This document shows positions 51,343 to 60,123 of a stretch of 64,000 nt of DNA, one piece after another. The translations under genes and the position numbers were made by a program. Within the stretch, counting starts at the first letter, position 1. Each line of letters starts with the position of its first letter. The notes beneath the pieces were generated by a model. It saw nothing but the letters and a program-made list of their open reading frames with translations. It searched no databases and was not told the DNA's origin. Source of the stretch: CAVOOW01 sp963697675 (GTDB lineage Bacteria; Actinomycetota; Actinomycetes; JACCUZ01); NCBI GenBank assembly GCA_963697675.1, contig CAVOOW010000006.1, positions 124,001 to 188,000 on the forward strand, read 5' to 3'.

Positions 51343-53508
51343 CTAGGCGAGGGCGATGTCCTGGGGGCGGATCGGGATGCGGGGCAGGGCCAGGCCGGTC
51401 GCGTCGCGGATGGCGGCGGCCACCGCGGCGGACGACGAGATGGTGGGCGGCTCCCCGACCCCCTTCGCACCGAAGGGCGCACCGGGCTCGGGCTGCTCGA
51501 TCAGCGCGGCGATCACCACCTCAGGCATGTCGAGAGCCGTCGGGATCAGGTAGTCGGTGAACGACGCGTTCCGCACGAGCCCGCGGTCGAGCACGATCTC
51601 CTCCATCACGGCCAGCCCCACGCCCTGCGCGATGCCGCCCTCGATCTGACCGGTCACCTGCAGCGGGTTGAGCACCCTGCCGACGTCCTGCGACGTCGCG
51701 ATCTCGACGACCCGCACCAACCCGAGATCGAGGTCCACGTCGACCACGGCGCGGTGGGCGGCGAAGACATAGGACACGTGCGCATCGCCTTGCCCGTCTG
51801 TGTCCAACGGCGAGGTCGGCGGATGGTGGTGCTCGTAGGTCTCCTCGATCACGCCCGTCTCCCCCGCGTCCACCCTGGCCCGCACGGCGAGAGCGGCCCG
51901 CTCGACGGCTCCCCCCGACATCCACGTCTGCCGACTGGCCGACGTCGACCCCGCCGAGCCGATCGATGCCGTCTCCGCGGGCGCGACCAGCACCGACGAC
52001 AATCCGAGCACCGAGCGCACGATCTGCTGGGCCAGGGTGACGAACCCCTGACCCACCTCGGCCGCGGCACACGTGACCGTCGCGACCCCGTCCTCCAGCC
52101 GCACGCGGGCGGTCGAATAGTCGTCGAAACCGGCGGAGTACATGAGGTTCTTGAAACCAACGGCGAAGCCCACGCCGCGTCGTACACGTGCGGGGTCTGC
52201 CACCCGACCCGACCCGCCGGGCAGCGCCAGCACCGACGGGGACGGGTCGAGCGCCGGCAGCGGCGCCGCGGCGCAGGTGCGGATCAGCTCCTCGACCGGC
52301 GCCGTGCCCGACACGACCTGACCGGTCGGGATGCAGTCACCCGTCCGCATCGCGTTGCGCAGCCGCAGCTCCACCGGGTCGACGCCCAGCGCGACGGCCA
52401 GCTTGTCCATCTGCGACTCGTGACCGAAGCAGGCCTGCACCGCGCCGAAGCCGCGCATCGCCCCGCACGGCGGGTTGTTCGTGCGCACCGCCCATCCCTC
52501 GATCAGTGCGTTGGGCACGGCGTACGGACCGGCCGCGAAACAGCAGGCGTTGACCAGCACCGGTCCACTCGTCGATGCATAGGCGCCGCCGTCGAGCACG
52601 AGCCGCGCCTCGACCTTGACCAGTCGCCCGTCACGGTCGGCGTGGTGGCGGTAGTGCATGCGCGCCGGGTGCCGGTGCACGTGGCCGAGGAACGACTCCT
52701 CGCGCGTGAACACCATCTTGACCGGACGCCCCGTATGCAACGCGAGCAAGCAGATGTGCACCTGCATGCTCACGTCCTCGCGCGCACCGAAGGCACCGCC
52801 GACCCCGGCGAGGGTCAGCCGCACCTGGTCGTGCCGCAGGCCCAAGCACGCCGCGACCTGGTCACGGTCGACGTGCAACCACTGCGTCGACATCTGCAGG
52901 TCGACGCCACCGACGCCGTCGGGGACGGCCAGCCCCGACTCCGGACCCATGAACGCCTGGTCCTGCATGCCGACCTCGTAGGTCCCCTCGACAACGACGT
53001 CGCCCTCGGCCGCGAGGTCACCGTGCCGGATCACCAGGTGCTTGAAGACGTTCCCGTCGGGGTGGATCGGCGGTGCGTCGATGGCCGCCTCGGGGTCGAC
53101 GAGCGGGTCGAGCGGCTCGTAGTCCACGACGATCGCCGCGGCCGCCCGCCGCGCAGTGTCGGGGTGGTCAGCGGCGATCGCTGCCACGGCCTCACCGGTG
53201 AAGCGCACGACGTCGCGTGCGAACACCGGCTGGTCGGCATGCTCGAGACCAAAGGCGTTTTCCCCGGGTACGTCGTCGGCGGTGAGCACGGCGTGTACGC
53301 CGGCCATCGCCAGCGCGGGACCGATGTCGATCGAGCGGATGCGAGCATGCGGGTGCGGCGAGCGCAGCACGTGGCCCCACACCATGCCGTCGGCGAACAG
53401 GTCCGAGGAGAACGCGAACGTGCCCGCCACCTTGGGAACGCCGTCGGGCCGCGCCGCGCTGTGCCCGATGCCGCCCGGCGTCCGGACGCGTTCCCCCGTG
53501 ACCGTCAT
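51343..53508 (-). CDS. Xanthine dehydrogenase molybdenum-binding subunit
   Basis: 721 residues. The large subunit of a three-protein molybdenum hydroxylase: GIGHSAARPDGVPKVAGTFAF, RSPHPHARI, GAFGAREDVSMQ, RTNNPPCGAMRGFGAVQ (molybdopterin contacts), AEVGQGFVTLAQQI and GAKGVGEPPTISSSAAV with the catalytic Glu in GVGEPP. The context with uricase and allantoicase points to hypoxanthine/xanthine oxidation rather than CO. ATG 53508 overlaps the iron-sulfur subunit stop (ATGA). Confidence 0.9.
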   Translation of the reverse strand: MTVTGERVRTPGGIGHSAARPDGVPKVAGTFAFSSDLFADGMVWGHVLRSPHPHARIRSIDIGPALAMAGVHAVLTADDVPGENAFGLEHADQPVFARDVVRFTGEAVAAIAADHPDTARRAAAAIVVDYEPLDPLVDPEAAIDAPPIHPDGNVFKHLVIRHGDLAAEGDVVVEGTYEVGMQDQAFMGPESGLAVPDGVGGVDLQMSTQWLHVDRDQVAACLGLRHDQVRLTLAGVGGAFGAREDVSMQVHICLLALHTGRPVKMVFTREESFLGHVHRHPARMHYRHHADRDGRLVKVEARLVLDGGAYASTSGPVLVNACCFAAGPYAVPNALIEGWAVRTNNPPCGAMRGFGAVQACFGHESQMDKLAVALGVDPVELRLRNAMRTGDCIPTGQVVSGTAPVEELIRTCAAAPLPALDPSPSVLALPGGSGRVADPARVRRGVGFAVGFKNLMYSAGFDDYSTARVRLEDGVATVTCAAAEVGQGFVTLAQQIVRSVLGLSSVLVAPAETASIGSAGSTSASRQTWMSGGAVERAALAVRARVDAGETGVIEETYEHHHPPTSPLDTDGQGDAHVSYVFAAHRAVVDVDLDLGLVRVVEIATSQDVGRVLNPLQVTGQIEGGIAQGVGLAVMEEIVLDRGLVRNASFTDYLIPTALDMPEVVIAALIEQPEPGAPFGAKGVGEPPTISSSAAVAAAIRDATGLALPRIPIRPQDIALA

Positions 53509-54002
53509 GGCGCGTCCCGTCCCGCGGCGCGGCGGGCGACGACAGTCCGCGCGGCCTGCAGGATGCGGCCATATCCCGTGCAGCGACACAGGTTTCCGGA
53601 GATCGCCTCTCGCAGCTCGAGGTCGTCGGGAGCCGGGTTGCGGTCGAGCAGGTCGTGGACCGCCATCACGAGGCCTGGCGTGCAGAATCCGCACTGCACC
53701 GCGCCTTCGTCGACAAAGGCGCGCTGGACGTCGGTCAGCCCCCCGTCGCTGCCGGCGAGACCCTCGACGGTGGTGACCGCTCGGCCCTGCGCGTCGGCCG
53801 CCAGCACGAGGCAGGCGCACACGAGCCGCTCGTCGAGGCGCACCGAGCACGAGCCGCACTCGCCCTGCTCGCAGGCGTTCTTCGAGCCGGGCAGTCCCAG
53901 CCGCTCGCGCAGCACGTAGAGCAGGCTCTCGCCGAACCAGGCTCCCTCGACCACCCGGGGCTCACCGTTGACGGTCAGCTCGTAGGTCACCGTCTCTGTC
54001 AT
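53505..54002 (-). CDS. Xanthine dehydrogenase 2Fe-2S subunit
   Basis: 165 residues. Plant-ferredoxin-like cluster KNACEQGECGSCSVRLDERLVCAC and the second cluster in QCGFCTPGLVMAVHDLL ... GNLCRCTGYGRI. It passes electrons from the molybdenum centre to the FAD subunit. Order on the minus strand is FAD subunit, hairpin, Fe-S subunit, Mo subunit. Confidence 0.93.
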   Translation of the reverse strand: MTETVTYELTVNGEPRVVEGAWFGESLLYVLRERLGLPGSKNACEQGECGSCSVRLDERLVCACLVLAADAQGRAVTTVEGLAGSDGGLTDVQRAFVDEGAVQCGFCTPGLVMAVHDLLDRNPAPDDLELREAISGNLCRCTGYGRILQAARTVVARRAAGRDAP

Positions 54003-54037
54003 GTGCCTCGCCTCCCGTCGATGTCATCCCTTCCCGG

Positions 54038-54087
54038 TGATCATGAAGGATCCGTCCGGCTCTAGTCGGACAGATCCTTCATGATCA
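54038..54087 (-). promoter_or_regulatory. 21-bp intercistronic hairpin between FAD and Fe-S subunit genes
   Basis: Arms 54038-54058 and 54067-54087 pair over 21 bp with one mismatch and an 8-nt loop. The right arm contains the stop codon of the FAD-subunit gene; the Fe-S start is 36 bp beyond the left arm. It could attenuate transcription or protect the upstream mRNA and so set subunit ratios. The arms hold ATGATC and GATCC, recalling but not matching the interspersed core. Confidence 0.65.
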
Positions 54088-54942
54088 TGGGGGATTGTCG
54101 GGCGGCGGGAGGTGTCGGGCCAGCGCGCGACTGGCGCAGACCGCGACGGCCCGTCGCCGGTAGTCGGCACTCGATCGGTGGTCGTCGATCGGTGCGGCCG
54201 CCGCAGCACACAGGGCACCGAACCGCTCGACGACCTCCGGCCCGGAGACCCCAGGACGCGACCAGTCGATGTGCCGGGCGACGTACTCCTCGGCCTCACG
54301 AGCTCGCAGCGGCACCGGCGACACCGAGCCCAGCCCGGCACGCACGCTGCGTCCGTCGACGTCGACGACCACGGCAACGATCACGACGCTGATCACCATC
54401 GCGTTGCGTGTGCCGACCTTCAGGAACTCCTGGCCACCGCGCAGCACCGGCACCCGGACCGCCGTCACGATCTCGCCGGCCCGCAGTGTCGTCTCCTTCA
54501 CGCCGACGATCAGCTCCATGAGCGGCACCCGGCGAACCCCGGAGACACCCGCCACCTCCACGACGGCGTCCAGCGCGGCGAGCACCGGCAGGGTGTCACC
54601 GGCGGGCGAGGCGGTGCCGATGTTGCCGCCGAGGGTGGCCGCCGCCCGGATCTGCGGCGATCCGATGGTACGTGCGGCCTGGGCGAGCGCCGGGACGAGA
54701 CGGGCCAGCTCGCCCTGTTCCATGTCCGCATAGGTCAGGCAGGATCCGAGGACGACCTCGTCACCCTCGCGCCGCCAGCCCTGCAGCTCGGAGACCCGCG
54801 TCAGGCTCACCACCGACCGTGGCCGGTGCTGGCCGGCGTTCACGGCGACCATCAGGTCGGTGCCGCCGGCCAGCAGCGTCGCGTCCGGATCGGCGTCCAG
54901 TGCGCGCAGCGCCTCGGCGAGCGAGCGCGGCAGGGCGATCAC
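54085..54942 (-). CDS. Xanthine dehydrogenase FAD-binding subunit
   Basis: 285 residues. FAD motifs LLAGGTDLMVAVNAG and IRAAATLGGNIGTASPAGDTLPVL are present, and the C-terminal CO-dehydrogenase flavoprotein domain (FLKVGTRNAMVISVVIVAVVV) follows. It takes electrons to NAD. It is the first gene of the xanthine dehydrogenase unit and is divergent from the alc-uraD gene, with ~209 bp of promoter region between; no regulator gene is nearby. Confidence 0.9.
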   Translation of the reverse strand: MIALPRSLAEALRALDADPDATLLAGGTDLMVAVNAGQHRPRSVVSLTRVSELQGWRREGDEVVLGSCLTYADMEQGELARLVPALAQAARTIGSPQIRAAATLGGNIGTASPAGDTLPVLAALDAVVEVAGVSGVRRVPLMELIVGVKETTLRAGEIVTAVRVPVLRGGQEFLKVGTRNAMVISVVIVAVVVDVDGRSVRAGLGSVSPVPLRAREAEEYVARHIDWSRPGVSGPEVVERFGALCAAAAAPIDDHRSSADYRRRAVAVCASRALARHLPPPDNPP

Positions 54943-55151
54943 GGTTGGACGGTCACGGCTGGGCGGTCACGGTGGGCATGCGGGGCAGTCTCCCCTGCAG
55001 ACGTCCCGGTGTCACGGATCGCAACTGTCAGCGGGCGCGTGCGCCGGCCGAAACCGCTGCGATCCAACCGAGGAGTCGGCTGCTGAAGGCGACGGCCTAG
55101 CATCGGGCAGGCGGCCATCGCAGCGCCGCTGGGACACGGAGGTTCACGTCG

Positions 55152-56600
55152 ATGGATTTCACCACCCTCCCGGACCTCTGCGACGAGCGGCTCGGGGCCG
55201 CTGTGGTGGGGCGCAACGACGAGTACTTCGCGCTGGCCGACAACCTGCTCAAGCCCGAGGCGCCGATCTGGGTCGCTGACAAGTTCACCAAGCGCGGCAA
55301 GTGGATGGACGGCTGGGAGACCCGCCGCCGCCGTTCGCCCGGTGTCGACTGGTGCATCGTGCGGCTGGGTGCACCAGGCATCGTGCGCGGCATCGTGGTC
55401 GACACGGCGCACTTCACCGGCAACTTCCCGAAGGAGTGCTGGCTCGAAGGTTGCGCGAACGACGGCTATCCGTCCGCCGAGGAACTCGCCGGCGCAGAGT
55501 GGATGCCGTTGGGCGCCAAGACTGGGCTCTCGGGCGACCACAAGCACCTCATCAACGTGAACCAGCCGGCCCGCATCACCCACGTACGACTGACCATCGC
55601 CCCCGACGGCGGCATCGCCCGGCTGCACGTGCACGGCGAGCCGGTGCCTGACCCGCGCGACATCTGGGGCATGCCCCTGGACCTGGCGGCCCTCGAGCAC
55701 GGCGGCGTCGTCGTGGACTGCAGCGACATGTACTTCTCGCACCGGCACAACCTCAACCAGCCGACGGCCCCCGCCTCGATGGCCGACGGCTGGGAGACCC
55801 GCAGGCGGCGCGGACCCGGCAACGACTGGGTGGTCGTGCGCCTCGCGGAGGAGGGAGTGCTGCGCATCGCCGAGGTCGACACACGCTTCTTCAAAGGCAA
55901 CGCCCCGCGGTCGTTCTCCCTCGACGGGCGCAGCGACGGTGACTTCCAGGAGCTGTTGCCCGAGACGGATCTGCGACCCCATGTCCGGCACCGGTTCCGC
56001 GTGCCCGCCCACGACCCCGTCACCCACGTCCGGCTCAACATCTATCCCGACGGAGGGATCGCGCGACTGCGACTGTTCGGGTCGCTGTCCGATCGCGGCG
56101 CCGAGAGCCTTGCGCTGCGCTGGATCGACAGCCTCCCTCCTGGCCGCGCGAAGGAAGAGCTGCTCGCGGTCTGCGGGTCGCCGCGATGGGCGCACGACAT
56201 GATGGCCAGACGGCCGTTCGGATCGATGACGGCGCTGCGCGAAGCGGCGGCGGGGACCTGGGACGCGCTCGGTCGTGACGACCGTCTCGAGGCCTTCGGC
56301 GCTCACCCGCGCATCGGGGAGCGCGGCGGAGCGCGGGCCAGCGCCTGGTCGCGCGACGAGCAGTCCGTCAGCTCACAGTCGGCCGCCGACGTCCTGAAGG
56401 CTCTCGAGACGGCCAACAACGACTACGAGAAGCGCTTCGGCTACGTCTTCGTGATCTCGGCAACAGGACTCGGCGCCGACGAGATTCTTCGGTCGCTCCA
56501 GGCCCGCCTCGACAACGACCCCGACGCCGAGCTGGAGGCGGCTGCGGCCGAGCAGGCGAAGATCATCGACCTCCGCCTGGCCAAGCTGGTCACTCCGTGA
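55152..56600 (+). CDS. Allantoicase fused to OHCU decarboxylase
   Basis: 482 residues with two enzymes. Residues 1-~320 are allantoicase, two related jelly-roll repeats each with the DGWETRRRR motif (MDGWETRRRRSPG and ADGWETRRRRGPG) and DTAHFTGNFPKE / DTRFFKGNAPRS. Residues ~325-482 are 2-oxo-4-hydroxy-4-carboxy-5-ureidoimidazoline decarboxylase (AHPRIGERGG, NNDYEKRFGYVFVISATG). One polypeptide thus carries a middle step (to S-allantoin) and a later step (allantoate to ureidoglycolate plus urea); allantoinase lies between them. GGAGG precedes the ATG. The stop overlaps the HIU hydrolase GTG. Confidence 0.9.
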   Translation: MDFTTLPDLCDERLGAAVVGRNDEYFALADNLLKPEAPIWVADKFTKRGKWMDGWETRRRRSPGVDWCIVRLGAPGIVRGIVVDTAHFTGNFPKECWLEGCANDGYPSAEELAGAEWMPLGAKTGLSGDHKHLINVNQPARITHVRLTIAPDGGIARLHVHGEPVPDPRDIWGMPLDLAALEHGGVVVDCSDMYFSHRHNLNQPTAPASMADGWETRRRRGPGNDWVVVRLAEEGVLRIAEVDTRFFKGNAPRSFSLDGRSDGDFQELLPETDLRPHVRHRFRVPAHDPVTHVRLNIYPDGGIARLRLFGSLSDRGAESLALRWIDSLPPGRAKEELLAVCGSPRWAHDMMARRPFGSMTALREAAAGTWDALGRDDRLEAFGAHPRIGERGGARASAWSRDEQSVSSQSAADVLKALETANNDYEKRFGYVFVISATGLGADEILRSLQARLDNDPDAELEAAAAEQAKIIDLRLAKLVTP

Positions 56601-56911
56601 CCGGGATCACCACCCACGTCCTCGACACCTCGGTGGGACGCCCGGCCGGCGGTGTCGCGGTGCGCCTGCTGCGCGGCTCCGTGGAGCTCGCCTCCGGCAC
56701 GACCGACGATGACGGGCGCTGGGTCGCCCTCGTCGGCGACGCGACGACGGCCGGCGACTACCGGCTCGCGTTCGCGACGGGCGCCTACTACGGCGGCGCG
56801 TCGTTCCACCCGCAGGTCACGGTCGACTTCACCGTCGGTGACCCCGCCCAGCACCACCACGTGCCACTGCTGCTCTCACCGTTCGGCTACACGACCTACC
56901 GGGGCAGCTGA
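56597..56911 (+). CDS. uraH: 5-hydroxyisourate hydrolase
   Basis: 104 residues, transthyretin-like. HVLDTSVGRPAGGVAV at the start carries the catalytic His region, and the C-terminal tetrapeptide YRGS is the family signature. It hydrolyses the unstable product of uricase. It overlaps the upstream gene by GTGA, and the uricase gene starts 1 bp after its stop. Confidence 0.95.
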   Translation: MTGITTHVLDTSVGRPAGGVAVRLLRGSVELASGTTDDDGRWVALVGDATTAGDYRLAFATGAYYGGASFHPQVTVDFTVGDPAQHHHVPLLLSPFGYTTYRGS

Positions 56912-56912
56912 C

Positions 56913-57773
56913 GTGACGGCACACCTCGGCCCCAACCGCTATGGCAAGGACGGCATCCGGCTGGTGCTCGTCTCTCGTCCCGAGGACGACGAGGGCCCGC
57001 ACACGCTGCGCGACCTGACCGTCGACGTGCGGCTCGAGGGTGCATTCGAGGCCGTGCACACCGAGGGCGACAACTCCTCCGTACTGCCGACCGACACCAT
57101 GCGCTCCACCGTCTACGCCCTGGCCCAGCACCATCTCACCGGGTCGATCGAGGCGTTCGGGATCGCCCTGACCGAGCGCTTCCTGTCCGCGTCGCCGGCG
57201 GCGACGGCCGCCGAGGTCACCTTGCGCGAGCACAGCTGGGGGCGGGCGCAGGTCGAGGGCGCACCGCACCCGCACGCGTTCGTCGGTGGCGGCGCTGAGT
57301 GCGCAACTGCTGTTGTGACGCGTACGTCGACCTCGGGTCCCGCCGTCCGCAGCGGCATCAGCGGACTGACCCTGCTGCGTACGCGCGGCTCTGCCTTCTC
57401 CGGCTTCCTGCGCGACGAGTTCACGGTGCTGGTCGAGACCGAGGACCGCATCATGGCCACGGAGGCTTCCGCGGACTGGACCTACGGCGAGCACAACCAA
57501 CCGTCGTACGACGACGTGCGTGCGGCAGCGCGCGCGGCACTCATCGACGCGTTCAGCACCCACTCCTCCGCCTCCGTCCAGCACACGCTCTATGCCATGG
57601 GCGGAGCTGTCATCGAGGCGTGCCCCGACGTCGACGCGGTGCGGTTGCGCATGCCGAACAAGCACCACATCCCCGTTGACCTCGCCGCCATCGGGCTGAC
57701 CAACGACCGCGCCGTGTTCGTCGCGACCGACCGGCCGTTCGGTGTCATCGAGGGCGAGGTCCGCCGCGACTAG
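56913..57773 (+). CDS. Uricase (urate oxidase)
   Basis: 286 residues. Two T-fold halves: NRYGKDGIRLVLVSR, DNSSVLPTDTMRSTVYALA (with the conserved Thr), then GLTLLRTRGSAFSGFLRDEFTVL (Arg and Phe of the urate pocket) and KHHIPVDLAAIG near the end (catalytic His). The cofactor-free enzyme makes 5-hydroxyisourate and hydrogen peroxide. GTG 56913 follows the uraH stop. It is the last gene of the alc/uraD-uraH-uricase operon; a hairpin follows. Confidence 0.94.
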   Translation: MTAHLGPNRYGKDGIRLVLVSRPEDDEGPHTLRDLTVDVRLEGAFEAVHTEGDNSSVLPTDTMRSTVYALAQHHLTGSIEAFGIALTERFLSASPAATAAEVTLREHSWGRAQVEGAPHPHAFVGGGAECATAVVTRTSTSGPAVRSGISGLTLLRTRGSAFSGFLRDEFTVLVETEDRIMATEASADWTYGEHNQPSYDDVRAAARAALIDAFSTHSSASVQHTLYAMGGAVIEACPDVDAVRLRMPNKHHIPVDLAAIGLTNDRAVFVATDRPFGVIEGEVRRD

Positions 57774-57788
57774 CCCCACGACCCCCAC

Positions 57789-57843
57789 TTGTGGACGCGG
57801 ACACACCACTCCGCCGGCGTGTCTGGTGCGGGAGAGTCCACAA
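57789..57843. terminator. Two-way hairpin between uricase and DUF6986 genes
   Basis: TTGTGGAC (57789-57796) pairs with GTCCACAA (57836-57843); GACAC and GTGTC inside add a second stem. It lies between convergent genes. The same stem ends occur in the hairpin at 6040-6092. Confidence 0.6.
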
Positions 57844-57858
57844 AGGGACGGGGTCGGC

Positions 57859-59034
57859 CTACATCGCGTCGAGCTCAGCGCGCCGGAGGCCGGTCGCTCG
57901 CTGCACCTCAGCCTCGTCGAGGGCGCCACAACCGAGCCCGCGGGCGAGATAGCCGGCGAGCGCGCGGGCCGTGGCGGGTTCGTCGAGCACGCCGCCGGAC
58001 ACCCGGGCGCGGTAGTCGCGCAGCCTCGATGCAGCAGCCTGGAAACCGTTGCGATAGAAGGAGAATGCGGCCGCATAGCGGCTGACGAGCTGACCCGGGT
58101 GCAGGTCCCAGCCCTGATAGATGCCGGAGCGCATCGAGCGGTCGACCAACCGCATGTGCAGCGCCCACGCCGCGCGTACCTCTCGGTGTCGCCGACCGGC
58201 AGCACGTTCGACGAGCCGTCGACCACGCGCAGCCCGGCCGTCGCCGCGGCCACCTGCATGACGGCCTTGGCATGGTCGGCAACCGGGTGGTCGAGCGCCT
58301 GGTAGCCCGCCGCGACACCAAGAGCGGCGCTGTAGTCGTACGTGCCGTAGTGCAGACCGGCGCACCGTCCCCCGGCCACGGCGACGATCTCGGCCATCCG
58401 CGCGACCGCCGCAGGTGTCTCCACCTGCAGCTCGAAGCGGAGCGGGGTCCCCGGCAACGTCTCGTCGACGGCCGCGCAGACCTCGGCGATCGCGCGCACC
58501 TGCTCGGGTGCGCTGACCTTCGGCAGGGTCACCACGAACCCTTCCGGCACGCGACCGGCGGACGAGAGCAGCAGGTCGAGGGTGCGCAGCGCGCGCGCTC
58601 GTGTCGCGGGCTCGAAGCTCTTGATGCGCAGGCCGCTGGCTCGGGTCTGCGGAGCCGCCAGCACGGCTCCGGCAGCCCGGGCGTGCCCGTCCTCCTCCGC
58701 GGCCGGTCGGTCGCCATAGCCGTCCTCGAAGTCGACGCGCAGGTCCTCGACCGGCTCGCTGCTCGAGCTTGCCCACGACGCGCGCGTACACCTCGTCGTC
58801 GATCCCGAGGATGTCGGGACGCGGGGCATGCTCTCGAAGCATCGCGAGGGCGACGGTCCCCCACTCGCTCGCGGTGCCGGAGCCAAAGAGGTCGGCCGGC
58901 ACATAAGCCGTGTGGACCGGCTGTCGCGCGGCGGGAATCGCGGCTCCGGCGGCGGCCACCACCCGTACATCCACTGGTGCGAGCAAGGCGTCGAGGCGGG
59001 CGGCCAGCCCCGGGGGCAGCACGCCGCCGCTCAC
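57859..59034 (-). pseudogene. DUF6986 (CitE/HpcH-aldolase-like) protein, two compensating frameshifts
   Basis: The start is a GTG at 59034 (SGGVLPPGLAARLDALL). The central part, in a second frame, has EDLRVDFEDGYGDRP (metal-binding Asp-Glu-Asp), FVVTLPKVS, RFELQVETPAAVARM and GLHYGTYDYSA, all features of the CitE/HpcH aldolase barrel. The last ~100 residues (AAWALHMRLVDRSMRSGIYQGWDLHPGQLVSRYAAAF) are back in the first frame. Switches are near 58760 and 58180; the total is exactly 392 codons, so one gain and one loss cancel. Aldolases of this kind act on acyl-CoA or glyoxylate/pyruvate adducts; the purine context favours a glyoxylate-linked role, by inference. Confidence 0.78.
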
Positions 59035-59121
59035 CCGATGGTCCCGAGCAGCGACGGCATGCGGGAAGTCTTCCGGTTGGGGCCCTTGACAGCCACCCAC
59101 CCGGGTGATGATCTGCGTTGC

Positions 59122-59640
59122 ATGAGCAACAACCCAGCCGAGACGTCCACCGTCGACCTGTCGGCCATCAACGAACGGCGCGAGCAGATCAAGGCGAAAT
59201 ACCTGCGGGAGGGGGCCGACCGGCCGGCCTCGTCCGCCCGCGGCCTGCACCACTTCGCGCTGGTGAGCTCGGACGTCGAGCGCACGGTGCGCTTCTACCA
59301 GGAGCTGCTCGAGTTCCCGATGACGGAGATCTTCGAGAACCGCGACTACGCCGGAAGCAACCACTTCTTCTTCGACGTGGGCAACGGCAACCTGCTGGCC
59401 TTCTTCGACTTCCCCGGCCTCGACGTCGGCCCCTACCAGGAGGTGCTCGGGGGCCTGCACCACATCGCGATCTCGGTGGCCCCTGACCGCTGGGAGCACC
59501 TCAGGGGCAAGCTCGACGACGCTGGAGTGGAGTACCTGCTGGAGAGCAAGGTCTCGATGTACTTCCGCGACCCGGACGGCGCGCGCCTCGAACTCCTGGC
59601 CGACCCGCTCGGGGAGATGTACGGCTCGAAGGTGATGTGA
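59122..59640 (+). CDS. VOC-family (glyoxalase/dioxygenase fold) protein
   Basis: 172 residues. After a ~40-residue charged N-terminus come two beta-alpha-beta modules with metal ligands: GLHHFALVSSDVERTVRFYQELL, then NHFFFDVGNGNLLAFFDFPG, GLHHIAISV and YFRDPDGARLELLADPLG (His, His, Glu). The reaction is unknown. It is divergent from the DUF6986 gene, suggesting a shared purine- or glyoxylate-linked task. Confidence 0.82.
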   Translation: MSNNPAETSTVDLSAINERREQIKAKYLREGADRPASSARGLHHFALVSSDVERTVRFYQELLEFPMTEIFENRDYAGSNHFFFDVGNGNLLAFFDFPGLDVGPYQEVLGGLHHIAISVAPDRWEHLRGKLDDAGVEYLLESKVSMYFRDPDGARLELLADPLGEMYGSKVM

Positions 59641-59642
59641 GC

Positions 59643-59960
59643 TCAGCCGGCGTTGTCCCCGTCGTCGTCGCCACCCGGGGTCAGCCCGCTGAAGATCTCC
59701 TTGCAGGTCGGGCAGACCGGATAGCGGTTGGGGTCGCGACCGGGCACCCACACCTTGCCGCACAGCGCGATGACCGCATCGCCGGACAGCGCCGACTCGA
59801 GGATCTTCTCCTTGCGCACGTAGTGCGCGAACCGGTCGTGGTCGCCGTCGGAGTCCTGCGTCTGGGGCGTCGTGTCGAGCTCGCGCTCGAGCACCGTCGT
59901 GCCGGGGCCGACAGGGCTCACGGGGCTCAGCTCGGGCTGCGGGATGCCAGGCTCGGTCAT
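59643..59960 (-). CDS. DUF3039 protein
   Basis: 105 residues. Actinobacterial DUF3039 family: DHDRFAHYVRKEKILESALSGDAVIALCGKVWVPGRDP, then a zinc-knuckle-like VCPTCKEIF and an acidic tail. Function unknown. ATG 59960 chosen. It is convergent with the VOC gene, 2 bp apart. Confidence 0.88.
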   Translation of the reverse strand: MTEPGIPQPELSPVSPVGPGTTVLERELDTTPQTQDSDGDHDRFAHYVRKEKILESALSGDAVIALCGKVWVPGRDPNRYPVCPTCKEIFSGLTPGGDDDGDNAG

Positions 59961-59991
59961 GGCGGAAAGTCTATGTCCGACGCCGCCGAGC

Positions 59992-60010
59992 AATCGATCA
60001 TGCAGTTACC
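59992..60010 (+). repeat. Single interspersed-repeat core
   Basis: AATCGATCATGCAGTTACC: core at 59994-60004 with the GTTACC arm also seen at 22.4 and 35.6 kb. It lies ~35 bp upstream of the DUF3039 start in the ~160-bp gap before yqgE. Nearby GGATCACGGAACCATGATC (60089 on) is an imperfect palindrome. Confidence 0.75.
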
Positions 60011-60123
60011 CACGCCGAAGCAGCTCGACCGCGCCCACTAGCCACCTACCGTCGTCGGCTACGCATGGTCGAGGGTCGAAGGATCACGGAACCATGATCG
60101 CTTTCCCGAAGGATGGGCGGGGG

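Noticed and set aside
51325..53919. Very long plus-strand open frames opposite the xanthine dehydrogenase
   Set aside because: They are Arg/His/Gly-rich shadows with no domains, while the minus strand encodes a complete conserved enzyme.
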